From the NCBI RefSeq assembly GCF_029945685.1, contig NZ_JAQSDA010000012.1:1-64000 (forward strand): DNA of 64,000 bases. Direction: 5' to 3'. Made by a program: the position numbers and the translations under genes. A model generated the notes under the pieces. That model worked only from the letters and a program-made list of their open reading frames with translations, made no database searches and was not told the DNA's origin. Source of the stretch: Polaromonas sp. GTDB lineage: Bacteria > Pseudomonadota > Gammaproteobacteria > Burkholderiales > Burkholderiaceae_C. This document shows positions 8,652 through 18,606 of this stretch, piece after piece. Position 1 is the stretch's first letter. Each line of letters starts with the position of its first letter.

Positions 8652-10213
8652 TTCACAAGTCCTCTGTTATTTCCTGTGGGGAGGGCTGTCGCTGTGCGGG
8701 ACAGACGGGCGGGCCAGAAGCGAAACGTCAAGCGGGTGAACCATTCGTCCAGGTACAAACCGGCATAAAACCAGGGGTACAAACGGCTGGCCCACGCACC
8801 GTGTGGCCGTGCGCGTATCAGGCATTGCATGACGAACAGCAGAACAAAACACACCATCACCCAGACCAGATCAAAGCCATTGACGGCAATGCCCTTGGGC
8901 AGGCCCAGCCACCCGCCAACAATTTGGTGCAATCCAAAATACGCAAACGCCACACCAAACGCGCCCAGCATCATGCCCAGCGGCCACAGACCGCCCAGAC
9001 GCAGGGCCTGTGCAGTCAGCAGCGGCGCGATGGCCAGGGAAACAATGGCCGCCAGCACCCCCAGTGCCGTGGGCTTGTCAAAGGCCACGCCCCACAACAC
9101 CCCGGCCACCAGCACCAGGACCAGGCCACTGACAGCACCCACCACCAACATGCTCACGCTGACATCTGCCCGCGGCGCAGACATGGCCTTCAGCCGCGCG
9201 AGCTCCACCGCGCCGCCGGCTCCCAGAAACGCGTGCGCCTTGTACAGCGAATGGGCCACCAGGTGCAGCAGTGCCAGGTCATAAGCACCCAGGCCGCATT
9301 GCATCAACATGAAACCCATTTGCGCGCAGGTAGACCAGGCCAGCATCACCTTCACGCTGATGCGGGTCATCATCACCAGTGCAGCGAGTACCGCCGTGAG
9401 ACTGCCCACCACGACCAGCAGGGTTTGCGCACCCGCCACCTCGGAGACCAGCGGGCTCAGGCGAATCATCAGAAAGCCGCCCAGATTGACAATGCCCGCA
9501 TGCAGCAGGGCAGACACAGGTGTGGGCGCTTCCATGACCTGAATCAACCATCCATGCACCGGCAACTGCGCACACTTGAGCAACGCGCTGATGACGACCA
9601 GAAACACCGCTGCCTTCAGGCTCAGGGGGTACGAAGGCAGGGCTTGAGCTTTGGCAATGACCACGTCCATCTCCAGGCTGCCAAGGGTCGCGCCAACCAG
9701 GGCCACACCTGCAAACAGGCAAACATCCCCCAGCCTGCTGGCCAGAAACTTTTTGTGCGCCGCGATCAAAGCCGCTGGTCTGTGGCTGAAATAGGTCAGC
9801 AACTGATGCAGACACAAAGACGTGGCCAGCCAGGCCAGTGCCAGCACGGCCAGGTTGTTGGTCAGCACAACGACAGAAACGGCAGCCAGCGTGGCCATCA
9901 GCCAGCGGGCGTAACGGGCTTGCCCTGCGTCGCCGGCCAGGTAGGTCTGTGAATACCGGGTGATGACCCAGCCAATAAAACTGACCAGCAGCAGCACAGC
10001 GCAGCCGAGCACATCAGCGCGCAGGCCACGAATGATCAAAGGCCCTCCCAAAACCAGAAAAGCCAGGGACGCAACCGCCAAACCGGCTGCGAGCGCGGCA
10101 CAGGCGCGCGCCGCACGCCAGCTGGCCGTGAAGGCCGCTAACGCATACAGCAGGGGAACTGCCAGGAGCAAGACCCCCCGCAGCGGCTGCACATAATCAG
10201 GTGAAACAAGCAA
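8648..10213 (-). CDS. dabB: DabB: MrpA/NuoL-like membrane subunit of the DIC transporter
   Basis: A 521-residue polytopic protein of the proton-conducting antiporter family (NuoL/MrpA). It contains the hallmark segments HGWLIQVMEAPTPVSALLHAG (about residues 220-240) and LVAHSLYKAHAFLGAGGAVE (about 318-337). It forms a complex with DabA and supplies the ion flux. The start is a TTG at 10213 preceded by AGAGGAG with a 6-nt spacer; no ATG lies nearby in frame. It is the first gene of the dabBA operon and faces away from the lysR-type gene 121 nt upstream. Confidence 0.93.
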   Translation of the reverse strand: MLVSPDYVQPLRGVLLLAVPLLYALAAFTASWRAARACAALAAGLAVASLAFLVLGGPLIIRGLRADVLGCAVLLLVSFIGWVITRYSQTYLAGDAGQARYARWLMATLAAVSVVVLTNNLAVLALAWLATSLCLHQLLTYFSHRPAALIAAHKKFLASRLGDVCLFAGVALVGATLGSLEMDVVIAKAQALPSYPLSLKAAVFLVVISALLKCAQLPVHGWLIQVMEAPTPVSALLHAGIVNLGGFLMIRLSPLVSEVAGAQTLLVVVGSLTAVLAALVMMTRISVKVMLAWSTCAQMGFMLMQCGLGAYDLALLHLVAHSLYKAHAFLGAGGAVELARLKAMSAPRADVSVSMLVVGAVSGLVLVLVAGVLWGVAFDKPTALGVLAAIVSLAIAPLLTAQALRLGGLWPLGMMLGAFGVAFAYFGLHQIVGGWLGLPKGIAVNGFDLVWVMVCFVLLFVMQCLIRARPHGAWASRLYPWFYAGLYLDEWFTRLTFRFWPARLSRTATALPTGNNRGLVK

Positions 10214-10334
10214 GACACGCTCCTCTTTCTATCGGATGGCGTGACTTTGCCGGGTTTCCTTAATTCTGTAAAATACATATTACGCATTCTAATGTTCTTA
10301 TAAACAGATCGTTTTTCTTCCAAAAGGGGCCTGT
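10214..10334. promoter_or_regulatory. Divergent control region between dabBA and the LysR-type gene
   Basis: This is a 121-nt AT-rich gap between divergent genes, in an otherwise GC-rich area. It contains ATTACGCATTCTAAT at 10279-10293, a dyad (ATTA-N7-TAAT) that fits the T-N11-A rule for LysR-type operators. The strong ribosome site AGAGGAG for dabB is at the left edge. That the neighbouring regulator binds here is inferred from arrangement and motif. Confidence 0.6.
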
Positions 10335-11234
10335 GTGTCACGCCTGAACTACCACCACCTGCACTACTTCTGGGCAGTTGCCAAGGAAGGCAACCTGACT
10401 CGCGCCGCCGCACAGTTGCATGTCTCGCAGTCGGCGCTGTCCACACAAATCAAGCAGCTTGAAGACCAGCTGGGCCAGGCACTGTTCAGCCGTGACGGAC
10501 GGGTATTGCAACTGACCGAGGCCGGGCGCGTGGCGCTGACTTATGCCGAAACCATTTTCGAGACCGGCAATGAATTGACCTCCCTGCTGCGTGATGGTCA
10601 GAGGCTGGCGCGTCAGGTGCTGCGCATTGGCGGCGTGGCCACGCTGTCAAGAAATTTTCAGGAGAATTTTGTCAAGCCGCTGCTTCAGCGCACAGATGTT
10701 GAACTGGTGTTGCAGTCCGGCGGGCTGGACGAACTGCTGACGCGCCTGGCGGTGCACAACCTGGATGTGGTGCTGTCCAATCGCAAGGTCCACGCCGACA
10801 GCCAGCACCCGTGGCGCTGCAGGCGCATTGCGCGCCAACCGGTCAGCCTGGTCGGCAAGCCGCGCAGCAAAGGCAAGGCGTTTCGCTTTCCCGAAGAGCT
10901 GGCCGAACAGCCCCTGCTGCTGCCGGGCCGTGACAGCGACATCCGCGCTGGCTTTGATGTGCTCTGCGAACACCTCGGCCTGCGCTACCAGGTGCTGGCC
11001 GAGGTGGACGACATGGCCATGCTGCGGCTGCTGGCGCGTGACTCCGGCAACGTGGCCCTGCTGCCCACGGTGGTGGTGCAGGACGAACTGCGCAGCGGCA
11101 AACTGCAGGAGTACTGCGTGGTGCCTCAGCTGCATGAGAATTTTTACGCCATCACCGTGCAGCGGCACTTTGAGCCGCCCCTGCTTAAAACCCTTCTGAG
11201 AAGGTCAGAGGCCGAGGTCCTGGGGACGGACTAA
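10335..11234 (+). CDS. LysR-type transcriptional regulator, NhaR-like
   Basis: A 299-residue LysR-type regulator. The N-terminal winged helix-turn-helix reads NLTRAAAQLHVSQSALSTQI (about residues 20-40). The C-terminal periplasmic-binding-like effector domain follows. The N-terminus NYHHLHYFWAVAKEGNL is typical of the NhaR branch, which responds to cation or pH stress in Escherichia coli. Translation appears to begin at a GTG. It is divergent from dabBA, so it is the obvious candidate to control inorganic-carbon uptake. The effector is unknown. It converges on the DUF1415 gene with a 4-nt gap. Confidence 0.9.
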   Translation: MSRLNYHHLHYFWAVAKEGNLTRAAAQLHVSQSALSTQIKQLEDQLGQALFSRDGRVLQLTEAGRVALTYAETIFETGNELTSLLRDGQRLARQVLRIGGVATLSRNFQENFVKPLLQRTDVELVLQSGGLDELLTRLAVHNLDVVLSNRKVHADSQHPWRCRRIARQPVSLVGKPRSKGKAFRFPEELAEQPLLLPGRDSDIRAGFDVLCEHLGLRYQVLAEVDDMAMLRLLARDSGNVALLPTVVVQDELRSGKLQEYCVVPQLHENFYAITVQRHFEPPLLKTLLRRSEAEVLGTD

Positions 11235-11238
11235 GTGC

Positions 11239-11775
11239 CTATAGTCCAAGAGACTTCCAGCCGGCATGGCCCAGTTTTTCCAGCGTGGCAATGTTCGTCT
11301 CAAAAATGGCATCGGCTTGCGGGAAGGCTTCCACTGCGCGTTCCACACTGCCCTCGCGCAGCAAATGCAGGATGGCAAAGGGTGCGCGGTTGGTGAAGTT
11401 GCCGATGTCGTCGGGCTCGGTGCCTTCGAACTGGAACCTGGGGTGAAAACTGGCGAGTTGAACCACGCCTTCAAGGCCATGTTCACCGACCACGCCTTCG
11501 GCAATCTCCAGGAAATCATTGAAATCCAGGAAATCATCGAACAGCGTCGGGTGGATCAGCAGCGTGGTGTCGATCTCTTCAGCCGGCGTTGCCACCAGCA
11601 GGTCGAGCTCCCGGTCGAGCTCTTCAAGCAAGTCGTCAGCGTGCCGCGCATGGCTGACCACCAGGCGCACCTGGTTCTTGACATACACCGCTTTGGCAAA
11701 CGGGCACAGGTTCAGTCCGATCACGGCTTTTTCAAGCCAGTGCCGGGTTTGTGTCAGGACTTCGTCGTCGGTCAT
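11239..11775 (-). CDS. DUF1415 family protein
   Basis: A 178-residue cytoplasmic protein of a conserved proteobacterial family without assigned function. It opens with the family motif TRHWLEKAVIGLNLCPFAK and contains THPRFQF-like FHPRFQFEG and a NRAPFAILHLLRE segment near residue 135. The start chosen is the ATG at 11775, which has GGAG 6 nt upstream. An in-frame ATG two codons earlier has no usable ribosome site, and the longer upstream reading runs into a repeat. No function should be assigned. Confidence 0.85.
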   Translation of the reverse strand: MTDDEVLTQTRHWLEKAVIGLNLCPFAKAVYVKNQVRLVVSHARHADDLLEELDRELDLLVATPAEEIDTTLLIHPTLFDDFLDFNDFLEIAEGVVGEHGLEGVVQLASFHPRFQFEGTEPDDIGNFTNRAPFAILHLLREGSVERAVEAFPQADAIFETNIATLEKLGHAGWKSLGL

Positions 11776-11830
11776 AACCATCTCCAGGGAGCGACTCGCA
11801 ATCAGCGGTCGTGAGAACTCTTCATCCCAG

Positions 11831-12000
11831 CAGGGGCCGCGGAACCGGCTTCGCCGGGCCGCAGGCTGGCGGCTGCGGCTCCGAGCCCGCTTGAGCGGGC
11901 TTGGACAGCCTCCAGATGCGCTGCCTCTGGCAGCGTGGCGCCCTGCAAGGGCAGCGCCCCCCCGGGGGGAGCGCACTACACGAAGTGAAAAGCGTGGGGG
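11831..12000 (-). repeat. REP-like element (reverse orientation, expanded form)
   Basis: It carries the family ends CAGGGGCCGCGGAACCGGCT and CACTACACGAAGTG...GTGGGGG. The centre is about 80 nt longer than in the other copies and holds extra inverted repeats (GAGCCCGCTTGAGCGGGCTT). It lies between ettA and the DUF1415 gene, directly against the ettA stop, so it may act as an mRNA 3' end structure. Confidence 0.8.
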
Positions 12001-12001
12001 C

Positions 12002-13663
<1,662 letters not shown>

Positions 13664-14000
13664 CGGGATTAACTTCTCATAAGGGAAAAACAACGCAGGG
13701 CACCTGACCGGACCGGCCTGCAAGGCAGACTGGCCGGCGGTGATGCTGCAAACAAAAACCACACGCCTTAGCTGGGGGGCAGGCACCCTGAATCAAGGCG
13801 CGTTTCTGGCGTGAACCCCCCGATTATCGTTCCATGCGACAATACACGGGTTGCTGGCTCCAGTTGCCTGCAGCAATTAGGCACACCTTCGGTGACAGTT
13901 TGGGTGCCCAGCCTGACTTTTTTACCCGTCTGCCTTTCACTGGCGGAGGCTTTACCAGCCCCCGACTGGCCGATCTTTGGCACCTTCGCGTGCACCATCA
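13664..14000. other. Gene-free region between ettA and rhlE
   Basis: 337 nt with no convincing gene. It must contain the divergent promoters of ettA and rhlE. Short local hairpins (for example CACACCTTCGGTGACA) suggest a structured 5' leader for rhlE. Long leaders are common for RNA helicases that autoregulate, but no defined riboswitch family is recognised. No consensus -35/-10 pair is clear. Confidence 0.5.
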
Positions 14001-15710
14001 ATGACTTTTGAAAATCTGAATTTGGCCCCGGCCATTCTTAAAGCCGTGCTTGAGCAGGGCTATACCGTTCCCACCCCGATCCAGGCCCAGGCCATTCCTG
14101 CCGTGCTGGCCGGCGGCGATCTGCTCGGCGGCGCCCAGACCGGCACCGGCAAGACCGCGGCCTTCGTGCTGCCCATGCTGCAGCGCCTGTCGTCCGAGCC
14201 GTCCCTGAAAAACAAGCGCGGCGTCAGTGCCGTGCGCGCCCTGATCATGACCCCGACGCGCGAACTCGCCGCCCAGGTTGAGGAAAGCGTCCGCCTCTAC
14301 GGCAAATATCTCGAACTCTCCTCCATGGTGATGTTCGGAGGTGTCGGCATGGGCGCGCAGATTGACAAACTGCGCCGCGGCGTGGACATCCTGGTGGCCA
14401 CCCCCGGCCGCCTGCTGGACCACGCCAGCCAGGGCACGCTGGACCTGAGCCAGGTGCAGATCCTGGTGCTCGACGAAGCCGACCGCATGCTGGACATGGG
14501 CTTCATCCACGACATCAAGAAGGTGCTGGCCCTGGTGCCCAGGCAGAAGCAGACGCTGTTGTTTTCCGCCACCTTCAGCGACGAGATCCGCGACCTGGCC
14601 AACGGCCTGCTGCGCGATCCGCTGCACATCCAGGTGACGCCGCGCAACACCACGGTGCAGCGCATCACCCAGACCATCCACCCGGTCGGCCGCGGCAAGA
14701 AAAAAGCGCTGCTCACGCACATCATCAACGAGCACAACTGGAGCCAGGTGCTGGTGTTCACGCGCACCAAGTTCGGCGCCAACAATGTGGCCGAACACCT
14801 GACGAAAAACGGCATCCCGGCGATGGCGCTGCACGGCAACAAGAGCCAGACCGCCCGCACCCAGGCGCTGGCCGACTTCAAGAGTGGCAGCATCCGCGCC
14901 CTGGTGGCCACCGACATTGCCGCGCGCGGCATCGACATCGACGAGCTGCCGCACGTCGTCAACTATGAAATCCCCAACGTCAGCGAAGACTATGTGCACC
15001 GTATCGGCCGCACCGGCCGCGCCGGCAACAGCGGTGAAGCCGTCAGCCTGGTCTGCCTGGACGAGGAAGGCTTCATGCAGGACATCGAGCGCTTCACCAA
15101 GCAGAACATCGAAAAAGTCATCGTGCCAGGTTTTGAAGCCGAACCCGGCGAAAAAGCCGAGCCGCTGGCCATGGGCCGCCAGACCATCTGGGGCGGCATT
15201 GGCAAACCGCCGAGCCGTGACGTGATGCAGGCAGCCGCCAAGGCCGCCCGCAGCGAAATGATGACGCGCATCCGCGAGAACAAGCCCCAGGCGGGCCGAG
15301 GCGCCGGCAATGGCGGCGGCGGCAACGGTGGTGGCAATGGTGGTGGTGGCCGCGGCCGCAGCAGCGGAGGCGGCAATGGTGGCCGCAGCCAGCCTCAGGG
15401 TGGCCAGCCGCGCCAGAATTCCGGCTACGCACAAGGCGGCCAGCCTGCCCAGCAGCAGGCGCGCAACCCGAATGCCCAGCCTCCCCGTCCACGCAACACC
15501 CAGGAGCGCGACGATGATGCCCAACCCGCCAGCCATGTTTCCTCAGGCTTCCCTTCCTCCGGCCAGCCCACCGGCGGCAACCGCGGCAACTACCGCGGCG
15601 GTGGCCGGCCAGCCGGCGGTGGCGGTGGCGGCGGACGCTCGGGTGGCCCTGGTGGCCGGAGCAACGGGTCTGGTCGGTCGGGAAATTCTGGCTCGTTTAC
15701 TGGCCGATAA
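14001..15710 (+). CDS. rhlE: DEAD-box ATP-dependent RNA helicase RhlE
   Basis: A 569-residue helicase. The RecA-like core has, in order, the Q motif (TPIQAQAIP), Walker [19 protein letters not shown] (D158-D161), SAT, ARGID and HRIGRTGR. From about residue 430 the tail is Gly/Asn/Arg-rich with RGG-like repeats, typical of RhlE and used for RNA binding in ribosome assembly and decay. The start is ATG 14001 (MTFENLNL); an in-frame ATG eight codons upstream is less likely. The last ~66 codons overlap the next gene in another frame, an unusually long overlap discussed in the findings. Confidence 0.94.
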   Translation: MTFENLNLAPAILKAVLEQGYTVPTPIQAQAIPAVLAGGDLLGGAQTGTGKTAAFVLPMLQRLSSEPSLKNKRGVSAVRALIMTPTRELAAQVEESVRLYGKYLELSSMVMFGGVGMGAQIDKLRRGVDILVATPGRLLDHASQGTLDLSQVQILVLDEADRMLDMGFIHDIKKVLALVPRQKQTLLFSATFSDEIRDLANGLLRDPLHIQVTPRNTTVQRITQTIHPVGRGKKKALLTHIINEHNWSQVLVFTRTKFGANNVAEHLTKNGIPAMALHGNKSQTARTQALADFKSGSIRALVATDIAARGIDIDELPHVVNYEIPNVSEDYVHRIGRTGRAGNSGEAVSLVCLDEEGFMQDIERFTKQNIEKVIVPGFEAEPGEKAEPLAMGRQTIWGGIGKPPSRDVMQAAAKAARSEMMTRIRENKPQAGRGAGNGGGGNGGGNGGGGRGRSSGGGNGGRSQPQGGQPRQNSGYAQGGQPAQQQARNPNAQPPRPRNTQERDDDAQPASHVSSGFPSSGQPTGGNRGNYRGGGRPAGGGGGGGRSGGPGGRSNGSGRSGNSGSFTGR

Positions 15711-16281
15711 AAGTTATTCGGCGGTCCACTGCGTGGTCCGCCGAACATCCGGGACAGAACACCCCAAACTGGTGACCCACGTCATCACGGACTTCGCAAC
15801 GTTCCAGGCGCCCCCGGTGGACGATGTCTTCATCGCACTGGGCACCACCATCAAGGTGGCAGGCAGCCAGCAGGCTTTCCGGGCCGTCGATTTCGACGCT
15901 GTCGTGGCCCTGGCCAGATCGGCGCGTGCTGCCGGCGCAACCCGGCTGGGCATCGTCAGCGCCATGGGCGCCGACACGGCCTCCCCCGTTTTTTACAACC
16001 GCGTCAAGGGCGACATGGAAGACGCTGTCAGCCAGCTCGGCTACGACAGTGTGGTGTTTGCACGCCCCTCGGTCCTGGCAGGCGACCGCGCGGCCCTGGC
16101 ACAAGCCACCCGCCCCGGTGAACAGCTCGCGCTGGTTGCCATGCGGCTGTTCAAGCCGCTGATCCCGCGCAACTACCGCGTGGTTGCAGCAGCCGATGTC
16201 GCCGCGGCGCTGGTGAACGCGGTACAAGCCGGCCAGCCGGGACGCCGCGTGCTGCTCTCGGGCGAGCTCCAGCCCGTCTGA
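15514..16281 (+). CDS. NAD(P)-binding Rossmann-fold protein (atypical SDR / HTATIP2-like), overlapping rhlE
   Basis: About 255 residues. The Rossmann nucleotide motif [15 protein letters not shown] begins near residue 45. [17 protein letters not shown] and the [12 protein letters not shown] segment (YxxxK) follow, matching NAD(P)H-binding oxidoreductases of the HTATIP2/Semialdehyde-like group. A ribosome site AGGAG stands 7 nt before the ATG at 15514. The first ~65 codons, including the nucleotide-binding loop, overlap the rhlE 3' end in the +1 frame. The N-terminal 40 residues (Pro/Ala-rich) have no domain and may be a by-product of the overlap. Substrate is unknown. Confidence 0.8.
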   Translation: MMPNPPAMFPQASLPPASPPAATAATTAAVAGQPAVAVAADARVALVAGATGLVGREILARLLADKSYSAVHCVVRRTSGTEHPKLVTHVITDFATFQAPPVDDVFIALGTTIKVAGSQQAFRAVDFDAVVALARSARAAGATRLGIVSAMGADTASPVFYNRVKGDMEDAVSQLGYDSVVFARPSVLAGDRAALAQATRPGEQLALVAMRLFKPLIPRNYRVVAAADVAAALVNAVQAGQPGRRVLLSGELQPV

Positions 16282-16299
16282 AGTTTCATGGCCTTTTGG

Positions 16300-16348
16300 G
16301 CCTCCAGCCCTTTGCTGTCGGCGCCACCAGCTACTTATTCGATAGCAA
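16300..16348 (-). repeat. GCTA-N9-TAGC interspersed repeat, reverse copy
   Basis: Read on the minus strand the core is GCTATCGAATAAGTAGC, followed by the GC-rich tail GGTGGCGCCGACAGC and GGGCTGGAGGC. It sits between the convergent Rossmann-protein and cupin genes and could form part of a two-way terminator. Confidence 0.7.
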
Positions 16349-16370
16349 ATTCCCGCTGCCGGTGCAGTTT

Positions 16371-16754
16371 TCAGCCTTGCACGAACAGGGTCACCAGCGG
16401 GTCCGGCCCGACCTGGCGGCTCCAGTGGCCGTGGATGGCCGCATCGAACGCGGCGCCACTCGGGAGCAGATCGGCCGAATAGAAATGCTCCCCGGGCTTG
16501 AACACGCGCGAGCTTCCATCCTGCAGGCCGATTTCCATCTGGCCGCCGAGAATGACCACCCATTGCGGTGTCACCGTGCAATGAAACTGGCTGCGAAAAC
16601 CCACCGGGCTGTGCCGCAGCTGGTAGCCGGTCGACGGCATCAAGGCGGACAACAGCGCTTGCGGCGACCCTTCGGTCAGCGCCAGCGGCTCCTCGCGGAA
16701 TCCGGCGCGGCCGTCGGGGCCGGTGTAGAGCGTGATTTTGGTGAAAACAGTCAT
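16371..16754 (-). CDS. Small cupin-domain protein
   Basis: A 127-residue single cupin barrel. Conserved features are FRSQFHCTVTPQWVVILGGQMEIGLQDG (first cupin motif, with a reduced set of metal ligands) and KPGEHFYSADLLPSG (second motif). The start is ATG 16754 (MTVFTKITL). It is the last gene of a minus-strand run behind gluconokinase, 32 nt downstream. Such small cupins often bind sugars or sugar acids or act as isomerases, but no activity can be assigned. A role in the sugar-acid pathway is inferred from position only. Confidence 0.8.
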   Translation of the reverse strand: MTVFTKITLYTGPDGRAGFREEPLALTEGSPQALLSALMPSTGYQLRHSPVGFRSQFHCTVTPQWVVILGGQMEIGLQDGSSRVFKPGEHFYSADLLPSGAAFDAAIHGHWSRQVGPDPLVTLFVQG

Positions 16755-16786
16755 GAAAATTCCGTCAGAAACAAACAAGGGGGTGC

Positions 16787-17308
16787 TCAGGCACCAGTAG
16801 CTCGCCGCCAGGCCAGCACAGCGGCCACGATCTCTTCGGGCGGACCGGCGAGATCGAAGCTTTGTGCATTTTCCTCCGGGCCGGGTGCTTCCAGCGTACT
16901 GAGCTGGCTGGCCAGCAGCGACAGCGGCATGTAATGGCCGGTTCGCGCGGCCATGCGCGCCGCGAGCAAGGGGTAGTCGCCCTGCAGATGAACAAACCGG
17001 ACCTCGGGCGCCCCGCGCCGCAGGATGTCGCGGTAGGAACGCTTGAGTGCCGAACACGACAGCACCAGGCCACTTCCGGCCGCCCGGGCCTGCGCGAGCC
17101 GTTCGGCCAGCGTTTGCAGCCAGCCTTCCCGGTCCTCGTCGCCCAGCGCTACCCCGGCCGCCATGCGCGCCACGTTGCTGGCAGGATGCAGGCTGTCGCC
17201 CTCCAGGAACTCCAGGCCGAGCGCGGCCGCCAGCTGGGCGCCCACGGTGCTCTTGCCGCAGCCGCTGACGCCCATGACGACAAAAATATCAGCATTCATC
17301 TGCGCCAC
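16787..17308 (-). CDS. gntK: Gluconokinase (thermoresistant GntK type)
   Basis: A 173-residue P-loop kinase that phosphorylates D-gluconate to 6-phosphogluconate. The P-loop reads GVSGCGKST (about residues 13-21). The family segments LEGDSLHPASNVARM, CSALKRSYRDILR and FVHLQGDY follow. The start is taken as GTG 17308, which has GGGAAGG six nt upstream; ATG 17299 is the alternative. Its product feeds the edd-eda pair located 23 kb away in this window. It lies 22 nt behind the enolase-superfamily gene and is likely co-transcribed with it. Confidence 0.93.
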   Translation of the reverse strand: MAQMNADIFVVMGVSGCGKSTVGAQLAAALGLEFLEGDSLHPASNVARMAAGVALGDEDREGWLQTLAERLAQARAAGSGLVLSCSALKRSYRDILRRGAPEVRFVHLQGDYPLLAARMAARTGHYMPLSLLASQLSTLEAPGPEENAQSFDLAGPPEEIVAAVLAWRRATGA

Positions 17309-17330
17309 ATTCTGCCTTCCCTGCCACCAC

Positions 17331-18536
17331 CTAGGCCGACCAGCGCACAGTGGCGTCAGCGCGTTGGTGCAGATCGGGCAGCAACTCCAGCCCCAGCCCG
17401 GGTTTGCCGTTCAGGCTGAGCATGCCTTGGCTCACTGTGGGCAGCTCGGTCACGAGTTCCTTGTACCAGCCGGTATAGAAAGCGCGCACACTTTCCTGGA
17501 TCAGGGCATTGGGCGCGTGCAGGGACAGGTGGCTGGACGCCGCCCAGACCACCGGCCCGGTGCAGTCGTGCGGCGCGACGGGCAATTGCCAGGCGTCGGC
17601 CATGGCCGCGATCTTGCGCGCTTCGGTGAGGCCGCCGCACCAGCTCAGGTCCAGCATGGCGACACCGGCCACGCCGGTCTGCAGGTAGTCCTTGAAGCCC
17701 CATTTGTAGCTCAGCGTTTCGCTCGCGCAGATCAGCGCGTCGCAGTCCTTCGAATACTGCTTGAGCAGGTCCAGCGAATCCATGCGGATGGCGTCTTCGT
17801 GCCAGAAGGTGTTGAAGGGCTTGAGCGCGCGCGCAATCTTCTGCGCCATCGGCAGCCGCCACAGGCTGTGAAACTCCACCATGATGTCCATCTGCTCGCC
17901 GACCGCCGAGCGAATCTTGCGGAAGGGTTCCAGCGCGAGGTCCAGGTCGGTATTGCTGATGTACTGCCCGTCGCTTTTTTCGGCCGCCGGATCGAAGGGC
18001 CATATCTTCATCGCCGTCACGCCTTCAGACAGCAGCGACTCGGCCAATTCGTCGGCATGGTGCAAAAAGGCTTCGAGGTCTTCATACGGCCCGGCGTTGG
18101 CTTTCTTCGCCTGGCCGATGCCCCAGTTGGCGCTGGACTGGTTGACGGTGCTGCGCACGTACTGGTAACCGGCACAGGTGTTGTAGATGCGAATGCTGTC
18201 GCGGCTCTTGCCGCCCAGCGCGGTATACAGCGGCATGTTGGCCGCCTTGCCGAAAATGTCCCACAGCGCGATGTCGATGGCCGAGTTGCCCCGGGTTTCC
18301 ACGCCGGAGCCGCGCCAGCCGAGGTAACCGGTGATGTCCTTGTTGCGCGCCTCGATGGCCAGCGGGTCCTTGCCCAGCAGCTTGGGGCCAGCCCACTCGT
18401 GGATATAGGCTTCCACGGACGCTGCGCCCATGAAGGTCTCGCCGAGGCCAACCAGGCCTTCGTCGGTGTGGATGCGGACCCAGATGATGTTGGGAAACTC
18501 GCCCAGCCTCAGGGTTTCGACTTTGGTGATTTTCAA
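17331..18536 (-). CDS. Enolase-superfamily (mandelate racemase/muconate lactonizing type) acid-sugar dehydratase
   Basis: A 401-residue enzyme with the N-terminal capping domain and a (beta/alpha)7 barrel. Metal ligands are E221 (VEFHS), E247 (WHEDA) and E273 (ASETL). Candidate catalytic bases are K177 (AMKIWPFD) and H323 (APHDCTGP). This layout fits sugar-acid dehydratases that yield 2-keto-3-deoxy acids; the exact substrate cannot be read from sequence. The start is TTG 18536, with GGAG six nt before it. An ATG five bases upstream opens only a two-codon frame. It lies between gntK and dctP, and a terminator-like hairpin ends 11 nt before its start. Confidence 0.9.
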   Translation of the reverse strand: MKITKVETLRLGEFPNIIWVRIHTDEGLVGLGETFMGAASVEAYIHEWAGPKLLGKDPLAIEARNKDITGYLGWRGSGVETRGNSAIDIALWDIFGKAANMPLYTALGGKSRDSIRIYNTCAGYQYVRSTVNQSSANWGIGQAKKANAGPYEDLEAFLHHADELAESLLSEGVTAMKIWPFDPAAEKSDGQYISNTDLDLALEPFRKIRSAVGEQMDIMVEFHSLWRLPMAQKIARALKPFNTFWHEDAIRMDSLDLLKQYSKDCDALICASETLSYKWGFKDYLQTGVAGVAMLDLSWCGGLTEARKIAAMADAWQLPVAPHDCTGPVVWAASSHLSLHAPNALIQESVRAFYTGWYKELVTELPTVSQGMLSLNGKPGLGLELLPDLHQRADATVRWSA

Positions 18537-18547
18537 TTCATGCTCCG

Positions 18548-18582
18548 AAAAAAAGGCCGCAAGAGAAAACCCTTGCGGCCTT
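18548..18582 (-). terminator. Intrinsic terminator after dctP
   Basis: On the minus strand the stem GGCCGCAAG pairs perfectly with CTTGCGGCC across an 8-nt loop and runs into seven T. It stands between dctP and the enolase-superfamily gene, so it should reduce read-through from the transporter genes to the enzymes downstream. Confidence 0.88.
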
Positions 18583-18606
18583 GTGACGATACGGCCGATA
18601 CGCCGC

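Noticed and set aside
8558..9952. A 464-codon plus-strand frame opposite dabA/dabB
   Set aside because: Gln/His/Arg-rich composition without hydrophobic core; it is the complement of dabB.
13998..15536. A 512-codon minus-strand frame opposite rhlE
   Set aside because: It mirrors the third-position GC bias of rhlE and has no domain; rhlE itself is complete.
18537..18545. A two-codon frame ATGAATTGA just upstream of the enolase-superfamily gene
   Set aside because: The ATG is one base from GGAG, too close for use, whereas the TTG six bases from GGAG fits; no regulatory role can be supported.
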